A program made the position numbers and the translations under genes. A stretch of DNA of 64,000 nucleotides from Polynucleobacter sp. TUM22923 (lineage in GTDB: Bacteria; Pseudomonadota; Gammaproteobacteria; Burkholderiales; Burkholderiaceae): the NCBI RefSeq assembly GCF_030295705.1, contig NZ_AP027274.1, positions 992,001-1,056,000 on the forward strand, read 5' to 3'. Positions within the stretch are counted from its first letter, which is position 1, and each line of letters begins with the position of its first letter. Under the pieces are notes generated by a model that was not told the DNA's origin, ran no database searches, and saw only the letters and a program-made list of their open reading frames with translations. This document shows positions 9,521 to 19,756 of the stretch, one piece after another.

Positions 9521-10185
9521 ACTGTCCCCGATTGTAAGGGGACAAAAAAGACCTCGTCCAAAACAGTTCTTTGATAACGTTGCGAGCTCATGCGCTCAAC
9601 CATGATTAATTGCTGCTCTTTTTCATTTTTAGCCACTGGAGCCACTAAACGACCCCCAATGGCCAATTGATCTAAAAGTGCATCGGGAATACCTAAACCA
9701 GCTGCGGCAAGGATGATTCCGTCAAAAGGAGCCGCTTGCGGCAACCCCAAAATACCATCACCGTAAATTAAGCGCAGGTTATTGATTCGAAAAGGTCTTA
9801 ATTTAGCTCTGGCCATGTCGTGCAATGCACGAATGCGCTCAATCGAATAAACCTCTTCAGACAGAAGACTCAATACAGCCGCTTGATATCCACAACCGGT
9901 ACCAATCTCTAAAACCTTTCCCAATTTTTGTCTTGGCTTGTGGAGCAACTCAATCATGCGAGCCACGACAGAGGGTTTTGAAATCGTTTGAGAGTGCCCA
10001 ATTGGCAGTGCGGTATCTTCATACGCTTGAGGGTGCATTCCTGCATCCATAAAAGCATGACGAGGAACAGTAGCAATGGCCTCTAGTGTTTTAGGGTGCT
10101 TTACTCCGGCCGCCAATACTTTCGCGGCCAAGGCTTGGCGATGTCCGGCTAAACGCTCTGCTGCAGGCTTCAACCGCGATCCCAT
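9517..10185 (-). CDS. pcm: Protein-L-isoaspartate O-methyltransferase
   Basis: Pcm methylates isoaspartyl residues in aged proteins with SAM, allowing repair. The SAM motif I is [16 protein letters not shown] and the pre-motif VPRHAFM...[15 protein letters not shown] is well conserved. The frame is open to 10257, but that start would overlap surE by 88 bases and the added residues are not typical. The ATG at 10185 ([12 protein letters not shown], 222 residues) overlaps surE by only 16 bases and matches the usual length. It is in the operon surE-pcm-nlpD. Confidence 0.94.
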   Translation of the reverse strand: MGSRLKPAAERLAGHRQALAAKVLAAGVKHPKTLEAIATVPRHAFMDAGMHPQAYEDTALPIGHSQTISKPSVVARMIELLHKPRQKLGKVLEIGTGCGYQAAVLSLLSEEVYSIERIRALHDMARAKLRPFRINNLRLIYGDGILGLPQAAPFDGIILAAAGLGIPDALLDQLAIGGRLVAPVAKNEKEQQLIMVERMSSQRYQRTVLDEVFFVPLQSGTV

Positions 10186-10964
10186 CCATTGGCACGCAAT
10201 GCGGCTAAACGGGCATGGTGCGTCAAGTCTAATTGCATCGGTGTTATCGAGATGCATCCCTCGTTGATGGCATGAAAATCAGTACCCTCCGAGCGATCTT
10301 TAGCATCACCTGCAGCCCCGATCCAGTAAATTTCATCACCTCGGGGACTCTTTTGCACCACCACTGGCTGTGAATGATGGCGATTACCTAAACGCGTCAC
10401 GCGCCAACGACCAAGATCGGCGTAGGGCCGATTCGGAATATTGACGTTGAGCAAAGTAGCGGCCCCCTCAGTGTGAGCGAGCTTAGACGCCAGCATTTGC
10501 GCAACAATATCGTGTGCAGCTTTAGCGGCATCATCAACTAAATTCCAGCCCCTGTCGATTTGTGAAAAAGCCACTCCGGGAACACCAAACATAACACCTT
10601 CGACAGCAGCTGCGACAGTGCCTGAATACAGAGTATCTTCGCCCATATTCTCGCCTTGGTTGATGCCTGAAACAACTAAATCGGGCTTCTCATCCAAAAA
10701 ACCAGTCATGGCAATATGAACACAATCCGTTGGCGTGCCATTGATGAACATAAATCCATCGCGCTCTCCACCAGCCACGCGATGTATCGATAAAGGCCTT
10801 GATAAGGTCAATGAATTAGAAGCGCCGCTATGGTTTTGCTCAGGAGCAATAACGGTTACTCGTCCTAGTGGACGAATCGCATTAACTAAAGCAAGTAGAC
10901 CAGGCGCAAGATAGCCGTCATCATTTGAAATTAAAATATGCGGTTGCTTCAAAGATTTATCCAT
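10170..10964 (-). CDS. surE: 5'/3'-nucleotidase SurE
   Basis: SurE is a metal-dependent phosphatase of nucleoside monophosphates and a survival protein in stationary phase. The N-terminal metal-binding signature [12 protein letters not shown], the SGASNSLT loop and [19 protein letters not shown] are all present. The 264 residues match the family. It is the first gene of surE-pcm-nlpD and starts 28 bases after the end of the metal efflux operon on the same strand. Confidence 0.95.
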   Translation of the reverse strand: MDKSLKQPHILISNDDGYLAPGLLALVNAIRPLGRVTVIAPEQNHSGASNSLTLSRPLSIHRVAGGERDGFMFINGTPTDCVHIAMTGFLDEKPDLVVSGINQGENMGEDTLYSGTVAAAVEGVMFGVPGVAFSQIDRGWNLVDDAAKAAHDIVAQMLASKLAHTEGAATLLNVNIPNRPYADLGRWRVTRLGNRHHSQPVVVQKSPRGDEIYWIGAAGDAKDRSEGTDFHAINEGCISITPMQLDLTHHARLAALRANGWDRG

Positions 10965-10992
10965 ATCGTATTAATAGTCACATTCATTAAAA

Positions 10993-13900
10993 TTATGCCT
11001 TGACCGGCAGGGGTAAGGAGCGCCCTCTAAACCAGCCATATATAACAGGCAACACTAAGAGAGTCAGAATCGTTGTGGTTACCATACCACCAACAATCAC
11101 TAAGGCCAATGGACGTTGAGCTTCAGAGCCAATGGAGTGAGATAGCGCTGCTGGCAAGAGCCCAAACCCGGAAAGCATGGCAGTCATCAGGACAGGGCGA
11201 ACCCGAAGTGCGGCACCCTCAACCATGGCATCTTTCATTTGGCTATGCTCTGTTGCAAAAGTCTTATTAATAAAGGAAATGAGGATCACACCATCCTGAA
11301 TAGCAATACCAAACAATGACAAAAATCCAAAGAAAGCTGAAATACTTAAAGTCTCACCGGCAAGATGCAGGGCAATTACACCGCCAATAGCGGCAAATGG
11401 CACATTAATCATCACAATCACTGCATCTCTAAAATTACCAAAAGCACTCACTAATAACAAAAAGATGCCAAGCAATGCAAGGGGCACAATCAGCATTAGT
11501 TTTTTCTGAGCCTGCTTCATTTGGTTAAATTGACCATCCCAACTAATGGAGTAGTTTGGTGGCAAGGTAATGTTTTTCTCAACTAAGAACTGAGCGTCCT
11601 CCACTGCACTGCCTAAATCTCGATTGCGAACGCTAAACTTAATAGCGATGTAACGCTTTCCTGCCTCACGATAGATAAAAAATGGCCCATCGGATAACTG
11701 CACTGTAGCTACCATCGATAAAGGAATTGCGGCGCCATTAGGCGCATCTACTAAAAGATGGCCAATGTCTGCCACATCATTTCGGCTTCCTTCATTTAGT
11801 CGAATAGCAACACCAAAAGTCTTTTCATCTTCCAGTAAATTAGTAACTGCAGCGCCACCAATAGCATTGGCAACTACCGTCTGAATATCGTTTACGTTGA
11901 TGCCATAACGCGCAGCACGCTCACGATCAATCTGAATATTTAAAGTTGGCTGACCCAATTCTTTTAGGATGCCCTCATCAGCAACGCCGCGAACTTTTTT
12001 GAGCTGATTGATCACTTCATGGGCTTTTTGATCTAAAACCTCAAGATCAGTGCCGTAAATTTTGACCGAGTTCTCACCCTTGACCCCAGAAAGGGCCTCG
12101 TTCACGTTATCTTGAATGTACTGAGAAAAGCTATACGTGATCCCCGGAATCTTATTCAACTCCGTCTCAAGATTAGCAATCAACTGCTTCTTGCTTGTGC
12201 CGCTTGGCATCTTTTCAGGGCTCTTAAGATACAGGCCGTACTCTTGATTAAATACGCCTGTTGAATCCGTTCCATCGTCTGGACGACCAATTTGACCTGC
12301 AACCTTATCAATTTCTGGCTGCTTCATGAAAGTTTCGCGCAGTTGGTTAGCCACCTTGACTGAATAGTCTAGATCAACCGTATTGGGCAAAGTCACGCGC
12401 AACCAAATATTGTTTTCTTCTAAGGTGGGTAAAAAAGCAGTTCCCAAGCGCATGACGCTGAGCAAAGTAAGACCCAATACAAATACAGCAACAGACACTA
12501 CGGTTAAAGGGCGATCCATCCACTTTCTTAGTAGCGGTTTATAGCCGTTCAACAGTTTAGTAATGAAACCTGGTGGCTTGTGATGCAAATTATCACCAAA
12601 TACTAACGAGATCATTGCAGGCAAGAAGGTCAGACTCAAGACCATTGCCGCAATTAATGCAAAGCCCATAGTAAAAGCCATCGGCTTAAAAATAATCCCC
12701 TCTACTCCACCCATAAAAAACAATGGCGAATAGGCAATAATAATGATGCCGGTGGAATAAATCATGGCGCGCTGCACTTCACTAGTCGCCAAAATGATGC
12801 TTTGTTTGAGGCGCTTTCCACCCTCCTCTAGATGGCGCATGACATTTTCAGTCAAGATTACCGCCGAATCAACAATAACCCCAAAGTCAATAGCTCCTAA
12901 TGAGATTAAATTGGCGGGCACACTCCAAAGATGCATCTGAATAAATGAAACACACAGAGCCAACGGAATAACCGCAGCTACGACTGCTGCTGCACGCAAG
13001 TTACCCAGAAAGAAAAAAAGCACCGCCATCACTAACGTGATGCCAAAAAATAGGGTGTGCTTAACGGTACCTATCGTGATGTCTAGTAAGACTTGACGAT
13101 CATAAAATGGAACCACTTCAATACCAGGAGGCAACACTTGTTTATTAATATTTTCAACCGTACTACGCACACGCGCCAACACTTCAGTTGCGTTTTCACC
13201 GCGACGTAGATAAACAATGCCCTCCACCGAATCTGGATTGTCATTAAATTGAAACATTCCTAGCCGAGGTGCGTTACCGATTTCAACTTGCGCGACATCG
13301 CCAATGCGGATAGGAACTCCATTGACATTGGATATCACCACCTTTTTAATATCTTCAATATTCTTTAGGAGACCTACGCCACGCACAACAAATTGCTGTT
13401 CACCAGCAGGCAACAGGCCGCCGCCAGTATTGCTATTCGCATTGGTGAGCGCAGTGATGAGATCACTAACAGTTACCCCTTTTGCCTGAAGACTCTGAGG
13501 GCTAACAATGACCTGATACTGGCGAACTTTACCGCCAAAAGAGGAAACATCTGCTACGCCTGGCGTTTGTTTCAGTTCTTTGTAAATCTCATAATTCTGT
13601 AAGGTTTTTAATGTAGTAGACGAAGCGTAATCTGACTTCACTTCATACCGCATAATCTCGCCAGTTGCATCGGAGTCAGGACTAACGCTAGAACTCACCC
13701 CCGGTGGAAAGGTCACGTTGGCAAGACTGGATATAAATGTTTGGCGCGCCTTAAATGGATCTGTTGTGTCATTAAATTTTAAGGTAACGACAGACAGCCC
13801 AAATAATGAAACAGAGCGGAAGGCTTGTAATCCAGGAATACCTGCCAATGCATTCTCAACAGGAATCGTTACTTGCTGCTCAACCTCGGTGGTACTTCTG

Positions 13901-14070
13901 CCTGGCCATTGAGAAATTGCCTGAATAGTGAGCGGCGCAACCCCAGGATAAGGCTGAATGGGTAACTTGCTCAAGCTGAACATGCCCAAACCCAGTAGCG
14001 CAATCGAGGCAACAATGACAAGCACGCGCTTCTCGATTACCTCACGAATAAAGGAGGTAAAGATACTCAT
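10993..14070 (-). CDS. Heavy-metal RND efflux pump, inner-membrane transporter (CzcA/CusA family)
   Basis: This 1025-residue protein has the RND layout: N-terminal TM1, a large periplasmic loop, TM2-6, a second periplasmic loop, TM8-12. The HME-RND signature in TM4 is DFGVIVDSAVILTEN (residues 395-409). CzcA-type Zn/Co/Cd pumps usually read DFGxxxDGAxxxxEN, so Ser replaces the usual Gly; Cu/Ag pumps (CusA) lack the DFG. The metal is therefore more likely divalent (Zn, Co, Cd or Ni) than Cu(I), but this is inference. It directly follows the adaptor gene with no gap. No two-component or MerR regulator is adjacent. Confidence 0.92.
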   Translation of the reverse strand: MSIFTSFIREVIEKRVLVIVASIALLGLGMFSLSKLPIQPYPGVAPLTIQAISQWPGRSTTEVEQQVTIPVENALAGIPGLQAFRSVSLFGLSVVTLKFNDTTDPFKARQTFISSLANVTFPPGVSSSVSPDSDATGEIMRYEVKSDYASSTTLKTLQNYEIYKELKQTPGVADVSSFGGKVRQYQVIVSPQSLQAKGVTVSDLITALTNANSNTGGGLLPAGEQQFVVRGVGLLKNIEDIKKVVISNVNGVPIRIGDVAQVEIGNAPRLGMFQFNDNPDSVEGIVYLRRGENATEVLARVRSTVENINKQVLPPGIEVVPFYDRQVLLDITIGTVKHTLFFGITLVMAVLFFFLGNLRAAAVVAAVIPLALCVSFIQMHLWSVPANLISLGAIDFGVIVDSAVILTENVMRHLEEGGKRLKQSIILATSEVQRAMIYSTGIIIIAYSPLFFMGGVEGIIFKPMAFTMGFALIAAMVLSLTFLPAMISLVFGDNLHHKPPGFITKLLNGYKPLLRKWMDRPLTVVSVAVFVLGLTLLSVMRLGTAFLPTLEENNIWLRVTLPNTVDLDYSVKVANQLRETFMKQPEIDKVAGQIGRPDDGTDSTGVFNQEYGLYLKSPEKMPSGTSKKQLIANLETELNKIPGITYSFSQYIQDNVNEALSGVKGENSVKIYGTDLEVLDQKAHEVINQLKKVRGVADEGILKELGQPTLNIQIDRERAARYGINVNDIQTVVANAIGGAAVTNLLEDEKTFGVAIRLNEGSRNDVADIGHLLVDAPNGAAIPLSMVATVQLSDGPFFIYREAGKRYIAIKFSVRNRDLGSAVEDAQFLVEKNITLPPNYSISWDGQFNQMKQAQKKLMLIVPLALLGIFLLLVSAFGNFRDAVIVMINVPFAAIGGVIALHLAGETLSISAFFGFLSLFGIAIQDGVILISFINKTFATEHSQMKDAMVEGAALRVRPVLMTAMLSGFGLLPAALSHSIGSEAQRPLALVIVGGMVTTTILTLLVLPVIYGWFRGRSLPLPVKA

Positions 14071-15345
14071 TTAATCTTCCTGCTTTGCAAAACGATCATT
14101 CAATAACACAGCGCCCTGAGCCAATATTTTTGAGCCAGGTTCAACCCCCTCAGTGATCGCAAAAGTTTTGCTATTTAAATCGTAGCCCTTTACTAGCAAT
14201 CTACGATACGACTCCTCGCCGGACTTGACGATGACATAGCGCATTTCTCGTATGCGAATGACCGCCGTTTGCGGCACTACGATGGCATCAGCCATCCCAG
14301 TAGTAAGTTTTGCTGAGGCATACATATCCGGGCGCAGCAAATCATCGTGATTATCGATATCTGCACGAACTAGCAAAGCACGAGTTTGTGGGTCAACTGC
14401 TGGAGAAATATAATTAGCATAGGCCACAAATTGCTTGTCAGGATAGGCCTCAACTTGCAAAATCATTTTTTGACCAGGCTTTAAAAACCGAAAGTCTTGC
14501 TCAAATACGTTTCCTAAGAACCACAACTGCTTAGGGTCGGCTAAGGTAGCAAGTACATCCCCAGAATTAACGGCGGCGCCAGGCTCAACATTGCGCTTGA
14601 CAACCACTCCTTTGAGTGGTGAACGCATCACCAAATTACCCTGAGTCTTACCGGTAGATTCAATCGCTTTAATATCGCCATCACTAGCGCCTAGATTTCT
14701 AATGCGATTTGCAGCTGCTTGCTGTGTGATGCGGGCATCACCGAGCAGGTCACTCATTGTCTGTGTTGACTCTAGCACCTTGGCTGTTTTTGAAGAAAGC
14801 AAATACTCTTGCTGTGCAGAGATAAATTCAGGACTATAAAGCTCAACTACAGGAGATCCAATATTCACTTCAGCGCCATCAAAAGCAAATATGCGCTCCA
14901 CTCTACCTGGCGCACGCGCAGATAATATTTTTGATTTTTCCGCATTAAAACCCAAACGACCTACAACTTTAATATCAACCGGAACCTGAACTTTCACGGC
15001 ATCCTGAAATACATAAATATCCGTATTGAGAGTCACGCCTTGTAGCTTTAGCTCCAGAATGCCACTCTTCTCCACTTTGAGCGCTTTATCAGAGGCTTCT
15101 ATTTTGACGTTACGATTGACATTGGTGATGCGACCTAAAACGATGCCTACAGACAAAATGGCAAACGCAACAGCAGCTAAGCGCACACGACTTCGATTTT
15201 GTGGAGTCAGATTCCAATACAGGCCAGCCGTGCTGCTAAAGAGTGCTTGTGATCGGCGCCCAATAAAGTGAGAGGCTTTATCTAGCGCAGGCTTTGCTTT
15301 ATCAGCGAGCTGCTGAATGTAAGCCAGAATTTTATCTTTCAACAC
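14071..15345 (-). CDS. RND efflux periplasmic adaptor (CzcB/CusB family)
   Basis: Membrane fusion protein of 424 residues that links the inner-membrane pump to the outer-membrane channel. A cytoplasmic N-terminal stretch of about 55 residues precedes one membrane segment (about residues 54-72). Then come the barrel-sandwich (GRVERIFAFDGAEVNIGSPV), helical hairpin, a second lipoyl half (VVKRNVEPGAAVNSGDVL) and beta-barrel domains. There is no His-rich metal-binding N-terminus as in classical CzcB, and no Met-rich site as in CusB. It starts 5 bases after the OMF stop and abuts the pump gene. Confidence 0.9.
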   Translation of the reverse strand: MLKDKILAYIQQLADKAKPALDKASHFIGRRSQALFSSTAGLYWNLTPQNRSRVRLAAVAFAILSVGIVLGRITNVNRNVKIEASDKALKVEKSGILELKLQGVTLNTDIYVFQDAVKVQVPVDIKVVGRLGFNAEKSKILSARAPGRVERIFAFDGAEVNIGSPVVELYSPEFISAQQEYLLSSKTAKVLESTQTMSDLLGDARITQQAAANRIRNLGASDGDIKAIESTGKTQGNLVMRSPLKGVVVKRNVEPGAAVNSGDVLATLADPKQLWFLGNVFEQDFRFLKPGQKMILQVEAYPDKQFVAYANYISPAVDPQTRALLVRADIDNHDDLLRPDMYASAKLTTGMADAIVVPQTAVIRIREMRYVIVKSGEESYRRLLVKGYDLNSKTFAITEGVEPGSKILAQGAVLLNDRFAKQED

Positions 15346-15350
15346 TGCTC

Positions 15351-16892
15351 CTAAAAAGGTTCTTTACCAGCTGTAGCCAGTAATACTGTTTGGGCCTGCA
15401 ATAAATTACTTTGTGCAAAGGCTAATTGAACTTCAAGAGTACGCAATTGCGTTTGCGCTGTTAATAGATCATTAAAACCTTGCCCATTATTTGAGTATTG
15501 AGTTAAGGCGACTTTGTATGCAGCATCCGCCTGAGGAACTTGGCGATCTTTTAAGAATTGATTTTGATTTTTCGCTTGGTCAAATGCAGCATAAGCACTG
15601 TTGACTGCCAGCACAATCTGCTGACGATTGGATATATTACCCGCCTCAGCTGCCGCTTGATTGCGCTGCGCCTGCTCAACACCATACTTTTCTTTGGTAA
15701 AGAAATAGAGCGGAATAACCAGATCAAGCTCAAGCTGATAAAACATCGTTCCATTGTTAGCCGCAAAAGGACCTCGTGGCGTGAAGGATGAACCAATCAC
15801 CTGAAAGTCTGGCAAATAGGCTTTTTTAGCAAGATCCACACCCTTACGTGCAGCCTCTAGTTGTAGGGCGGAACTCTTGAGTGAAGGATGACTAGATTCG
15901 GCGTAGTCCTCCAATTCGAGTAAGGTAGGTACGCTATTAATTGCACGAGGTACATCGCCCCGCAAAACAAGACGCTCTCTTGAATGACGACCGACTAAGG
16001 TATTAATGTTGCTGAGTGAGACTTGCAGCTGACGCTCAACATTAAACTGATCAGCTTGTGCAGCACTTTGCGATACCTGGGCATTAAGGTACTCTACATA
16101 TGCAGCAGCATTATTAGAGTAACGTGCTCTAGCCACATTCTTAATCATCTCCAAGCGCATCACGGATTCTTTTAAGACTTGCAACTGCTTCTGTGAAGCG
16201 AGGGCGTTGTAATACAACGTAGATAACTGGGCACCCAACTGCAAATAAGCTGATTCACTTTGCGCCAGCAATGCTTCGGCATTGGTATTGGCGATATCGG
16301 ACGCGAGACTTTTCTTACCGGGAAACTGAAACGGCTGGGCAATAGAAATAGAATTATTACTACTAATACCACCAGGATTCTGTGATGAGGGTGTATTTGC
16401 CCCGCCTAATGCAAATGGTGATCCCGGTGGCATACCAGACCAAACCAGTCCAACTTGTGGATTGGCTGGTGCATTAATTTGCGGTACGGTTGCCTTGGCA
16501 GAGAGATAGGATTCACGCAAAGAAGATAGCTGCGGATTGTTCAACTTCAGCTCTAACCAGAGTTGCCGTAAATCCATGTCTGCAGGGCCGGATGGCGTCC
16601 CCTTGGTATAAATCTTCGGCGCATCTTTTGAACTCACCGGGGCAAAGAGCGATACTGCCTTGGTAGGGTTTGAGTCAGGACTTGACTCGTTACTAATCGC
16701 TGGTGGAACTGCTAGCAAATCCTTGGGATCACCCGTCTGTACAGTCACACTAGCAGGCGTATTTTGACTAAAGCTAGGATTCGTCAGCAATATGCCAGCT
16801 GTAGCGGCAACAATGTAAGCCACCCGCACCGGCAAGCGCTTATTAAAGATGGTCAAAATAGCTGTGTTAGTTTTGTAATGGCTAAGAATCAA
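15351..16892 (-). CDS. TolC-family outer-membrane efflux protein (CzcC/CusC family)
   Basis: Outer-membrane factor of the tripartite metal exporter, first gene of the operon. It has a signal peptide (about residues 20-42, ending near SFSQ), a Pro/Ser-rich linker of about 70 residues, then two OEP repeats with Ala/Gln-rich helices (for example VARARYSNNAAAYVEYLNAQ and AQTQLRTLEVQLAFAQSNLL). No ATG is available before the signal peptide; the frame begins with TTG at 16892, with AGAGG about 9 bases upstream. The exact start is therefore uncertain. The unusually long linker after the signal is poorly conserved in such proteins. Confidence 0.87.
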   Translation of the reverse strand: MILSHYKTNTAILTIFNKRLPVRVAYIVAATAGILLTNPSFSQNTPASVTVQTGDPKDLLAVPPAISNESSPDSNPTKAVSLFAPVSSKDAPKIYTKGTPSGPADMDLRQLWLELKLNNPQLSSLRESYLSAKATVPQINAPANPQVGLVWSGMPPGSPFALGGANTPSSQNPGGISSNNSISIAQPFQFPGKKSLASDIANTNAEALLAQSESAYLQLGAQLSTLYYNALASQKQLQVLKESVMRLEMIKNVARARYSNNAAAYVEYLNAQVSQSAAQADQFNVERQLQVSLSNINTLVGRHSRERLVLRGDVPRAINSVPTLLELEDYAESSHPSLKSSALQLEAARKGVDLAKKAYLPDFQVIGSSFTPRGPFAANNGTMFYQLELDLVIPLYFFTKEKYGVEQAQRNQAAAEAGNISNRQQIVLAVNSAYAAFDQAKNQNQFLKDRQVPQADAAYKVALTQYSNNGQGFNDLLTAQTQLRTLEVQLAFAQSNLLQAQTVLLATAGKEPF

Positions 16893-17076
16893 ATCGACTG
16901 CCTCTGAAAATCTGTATGAATGCTATTTTATGATCCCAAACGCAGATTTCTCTACGTTTATTGCGGGTTGCAGTGATTATAGGCGAGATAGGCCAAAAGT
17001 CTATAGATTGAGTATTTGTAACTTATTGATTCTAAACACAATAATTATATTCACTAGCGTCTAAGCAACCAGACGA

Positions 17077-18504
17077 CTAGAACTCAGCGTGTATTCGAAA
17101 AGACAGAATGTTGACTGGGCCGCGGGCAGAGTTATAGGCAGGATTAATCACATGTTGAAAGTTCAACCCCGCTAGAACATTATGAACAACCATCGCGTTG
17201 TAATACATCTCGCTGATTCGCTCTGGCGTGTAGGTAATAGTTTGATTGCGATTGGCGTAATCACCAATGAAATAGGAAACACCTCCGGCTTGAAGATAAC
17301 TACGGCGGTAGCTTGATAAACCGTTTTGCATCATTGAAATACCGACGCTATCTTTTGGGCGCTGCCAGCTTGACCCATTCATTCCCAGGCCAACTGAAAT
17401 GGAGTTATCTGCCTCAGTAAATGACATCGTCTCTGTATGTCCATCTGATGTGAAGGCGCGTGCATAAATACCTAAATCCTTGGTTAATGCTTGCTCCCCA
17501 TGAATACCAACACCTGTTTTAATCTGGGCACTAGAGCGAACGTTATTGATAGCCTGCGTTCCCTGAGCGTTGTTCTGAATGACGTAATTTGTTGCATCCT
17601 GAAAACGCGCTAAGGTCATTTTGTTGCGATAAGCTAATACACTCACCTTACCCGGTAATTTATCAATATGGTGTTGACGCTCTACCTCGACTTGATCCCC
17701 ATAGCTATTAAAGATTTGCCAATTGAGATCACGACCATTGGGTGATTTGGGTGCCAACATTCGGGAGGCGCGCATGACCCAGTTATTCAGATACCACTCC
17801 CCTGCTAAGCCCCAGCTGTAACCGCGAGCATCAGCAGCATAGTCATACGCTAAATAGGTCATGTTGCCCCAGTTCATAAACTGTACGCGGGGATCTTTAG
17901 CGTAACGACTATCATCAAAAATATCTAAAGTGGAAAACTGACCGCCAGTAATTACCACGCGGTTGCTGCTCACTGTTTGCGTGATTTGATTGGCTTCGTT
18001 TTCCAGAACGACTTTATCGCCTTCCTGATTAAGGGTTTGGCGAACAAATGCACGTGCGGAGTAAAACTTCGCAGCCGCCCCATTAGCTTTAGTTGCCTCT
18101 CCGTTAGTAAATCCCCCTAAACCAGTCAAGCCAGAAAATGCCACGCCAGAAACTACCTCAGGATTAAAGTACACATCGGTATTAGGTGCGATACGTGCAC
18201 CTAAGTACAAGGTGCCTGACCAGGTGTAGCTCATGGCCTTATCTGCATTTAGACTATTCATCCCTGAATAAGCGGACGTAAAGTTGTTATATCGTTGATT
18301 TATATAAGTGGTTTGACCGTGTATGTTTACCGGCAATCCAAAAAGAGTGCCTTCGGTGGGCAAATCTTGAATCGGTGCCGCAAAACTGGCTACCTGATCA
18401 GCGCCTGATCCTGCCTTTTGAGCAAATGCAGTTGTACTAAGACACACGCTTGATGTGACACTCAATACACCTAGTAAAAGCAGAAAATCAGGCTTGCGGG
18501 TCAT
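17077..18504 (-). CDS. Carbohydrate-selective porin (OprB-like)
   Basis: Outer-membrane beta-barrel protein of 475 residues with a signal peptide (cleavage near AFAQK). After a short periplasmic segment the sequence alternates aromatic and small residues in the way of a barrel and ends in aromatic-terminated strand IHAEF, the C-terminal Phe signal for BAM. The GLPVNIHGQTTYINQ start, DVYFNPEVVSG and ADARGYSWGLAGEW segments match OprB-type porins. Substrate specificity cannot be read from sequence. It is a single gene, with an 8-bp inverted repeat in its leader (18532-18549). Confidence 0.82.
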   Translation of the reverse strand: MTRKPDFLLLLGVLSVTSSVCLSTTAFAQKAGSGADQVASFAAPIQDLPTEGTLFGLPVNIHGQTTYINQRYNNFTSAYSGMNSLNADKAMSYTWSGTLYLGARIAPNTDVYFNPEVVSGVAFSGLTGLGGFTNGEATKANGAAAKFYSARAFVRQTLNQEGDKVVLENEANQITQTVSSNRVVITGGQFSTLDIFDDSRYAKDPRVQFMNWGNMTYLAYDYAADARGYSWGLAGEWYLNNWVMRASRMLAPKSPNGRDLNWQIFNSYGDQVEVERQHHIDKLPGKVSVLAYRNKMTLARFQDATNYVIQNNAQGTQAINNVRSSAQIKTGVGIHGEQALTKDLGIYARAFTSDGHTETMSFTEADNSISVGLGMNGSSWQRPKDSVGISMMQNGLSSYRRSYLQAGGVSYFIGDYANRNQTITYTPERISEMYYNAMVVHNVLAGLNFQHVINPAYNSARGPVNILSFRIHAEF

Positions 18505-18531
18505 TCACGATTTCACAATAATTAGTAGTAG

Positions 18532-18549
18532 TAGCCCTCAAGAGGGCTA
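18532..18549 (-). other. Inverted repeat in the porin leader
   Basis: TAGCCCTC and GAGGGCTA are perfect inverted copies separated by two bases, 28 bases upstream of the porin start codon. No T-tract follows on the minus strand, so it is not a clear terminator. It could be a leader hairpin or a protein-binding site. Confidence 0.4.
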
Positions 18550-18689
18550 AAACAAAAATACAAAGATAGGCGCTTAGGGTTGAGGCTCAACACATGCACA
18601 AGGCAAATTATCACTAAAAAGTGTTAATTTACCTAGAATTTATGTCGTTTTAGTGACCGATACAGCTGCTAAGAAGCTTTGTTGAATGC

Positions 18690-19313
18690 TTAGCTAACAG
18701 AGCGGCGGTCCATTAGCGCTCTAGCCAAAGTCCCGGCGTCGACATATTCAAGCTCACCTCCTACCGGAATGCCTCTGGCTATTCTGGTAACTTTGATGCC
18801 TTTAGATTTCAAGACTTCGCCAATGTAGTGCGCCGTAGCCTCACCCTCACTAGTGAAATTCGTTGCCAGGACAACCTCTTTCACCGCTATACCAGCAGCG
18901 GGGGCTTCGATGCGATTGAGCAATCGATCAAAATGAATCTCATTAGGTCCCATGCCATCAAGCGGTGAAATGCGACCCATCAGTACAAAGTAATTTCCTT
19001 TGAAACTTAAAGTCTGCTCGACCATGACTTGGTCCGCTGGCGTCTCCACAATACACAGTAAGGACGGATCACGGCGATCGTCACTGCAGGTAATGCAAAC
19101 TGGGGTTTCTGAAAAGGTATTGCAGCAAGCACAGTGACCCACCGTTTCTACCGCTTCTCCTAATGACTGTGCCAGTAAGGCTGCACCATTCCGGTCGTGC
19201 TGAAGCAAATAGAAAGCCATGCGCTGCGCTGACTTGGGCCCAACGCCTGGCAACACTCTAAGCGCTTCAATTAAGCGGCCAAGCGCATCTTGTGGCGCTT
19301 CTTGACGTGCCAT
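18690..19313 (-). CDS. recR: Recombination mediator protein RecR
   Basis: RecR works with RecO (and RecF) to load RecA on SSB-covered gaps. The 207-residue protein has a helix-hairpin-helix start ([17 protein letters not shown]), a four-cysteine zinc finger (CACC and CITC), and a Toprim domain (CIVETPADQ...), with the C-terminal [16 protein letters not shown] segment. It ends the conserved dnaX-ybaB-recR cluster, 14 bases after ybaB. Confidence 0.96.
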   Translation of the reverse strand: MARQEAPQDALGRLIEALRVLPGVGPKSAQRMAFYLLQHDRNGAALLAQSLGEAVETVGHCACCNTFSETPVCITCSDDRRDPSLLCIVETPADQVMVEQTLSFKGNYFVLMGRISPLDGMGPNEIHFDRLLNRIEAPAAGIAVKEVVLATNFTSEGEATAHYIGEVLKSKGIKVTRIARGIPVGGELEYVDAGTLARALMDRRSVS

Positions 19314-19327
19314 TTAAAATTTCGCGA

Positions 19328-19651
19328 TCAAAATGGGAGCTTAAAACCAGGAGGCATTGGCATGCCAGCAGTAGCGCCAGACATCACTTGAGTATTGGCA
19401 GCCTCTACTTGTTTGAATGCTTCAGCGTAGGCAGTCAAGATTAAATCTTCCAACATCTCACGGTCATCCATGGCGGCTGGATCAATCTGTACACGCTTCA
19501 TCTCATGCTTACCAGAAATCGTTACTTTGACTAAGCCACTAGCGGCTTGGCCAGTAACTTCTAGCGCAGCCAATTGCTCTTGCGCGACTTTCATCTTTTC
19601 TTGCATCTGCTGGGCCTGTTTCATCAAGCCAGCAAGGCCACCTTTCATCAT
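19328..19651 (-). CDS. YbaB/EbfC family nucleoid-associated protein
   Basis: Small DNA-binding protein of 107 residues, starting [17 protein letters not shown], with the family's central [15 protein letters not shown] strand region and C-terminal [12 protein letters not shown] tail. Members bind DNA as tweezer-like dimers and affect nucleoid structure. The position between dnaX and recR is highly conserved. The second Met (19648) is an alternative start. Confidence 0.93.
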   Translation of the reverse strand: MMKGGLAGLMKQAQQMQEKMKVAQEQLAALEVTGQAASGLVKVTISGKHEMKRVQIDPAAMDDREMLEDLILTAYAEAFKQVEAANTQVMSGATAGMPMPPGFKLPF

Positions 19652-19756
19652 CGCTTCTATTCCTTTGTATACAAATGGGTTGTTATTGGTTTGCTGATAA
19701 TAATAAGAGTGAATGCAAATGCAAGGGTCAAGATAAAGGCGAGAGTAAAGCCGGCC

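Noticed and set aside
17054..17080. Terminator after the porin gene
   Set aside because: CTAGCGTCT/AGACGACTAG pairs poorly with bulges and no T-tract follows on the minus strand.
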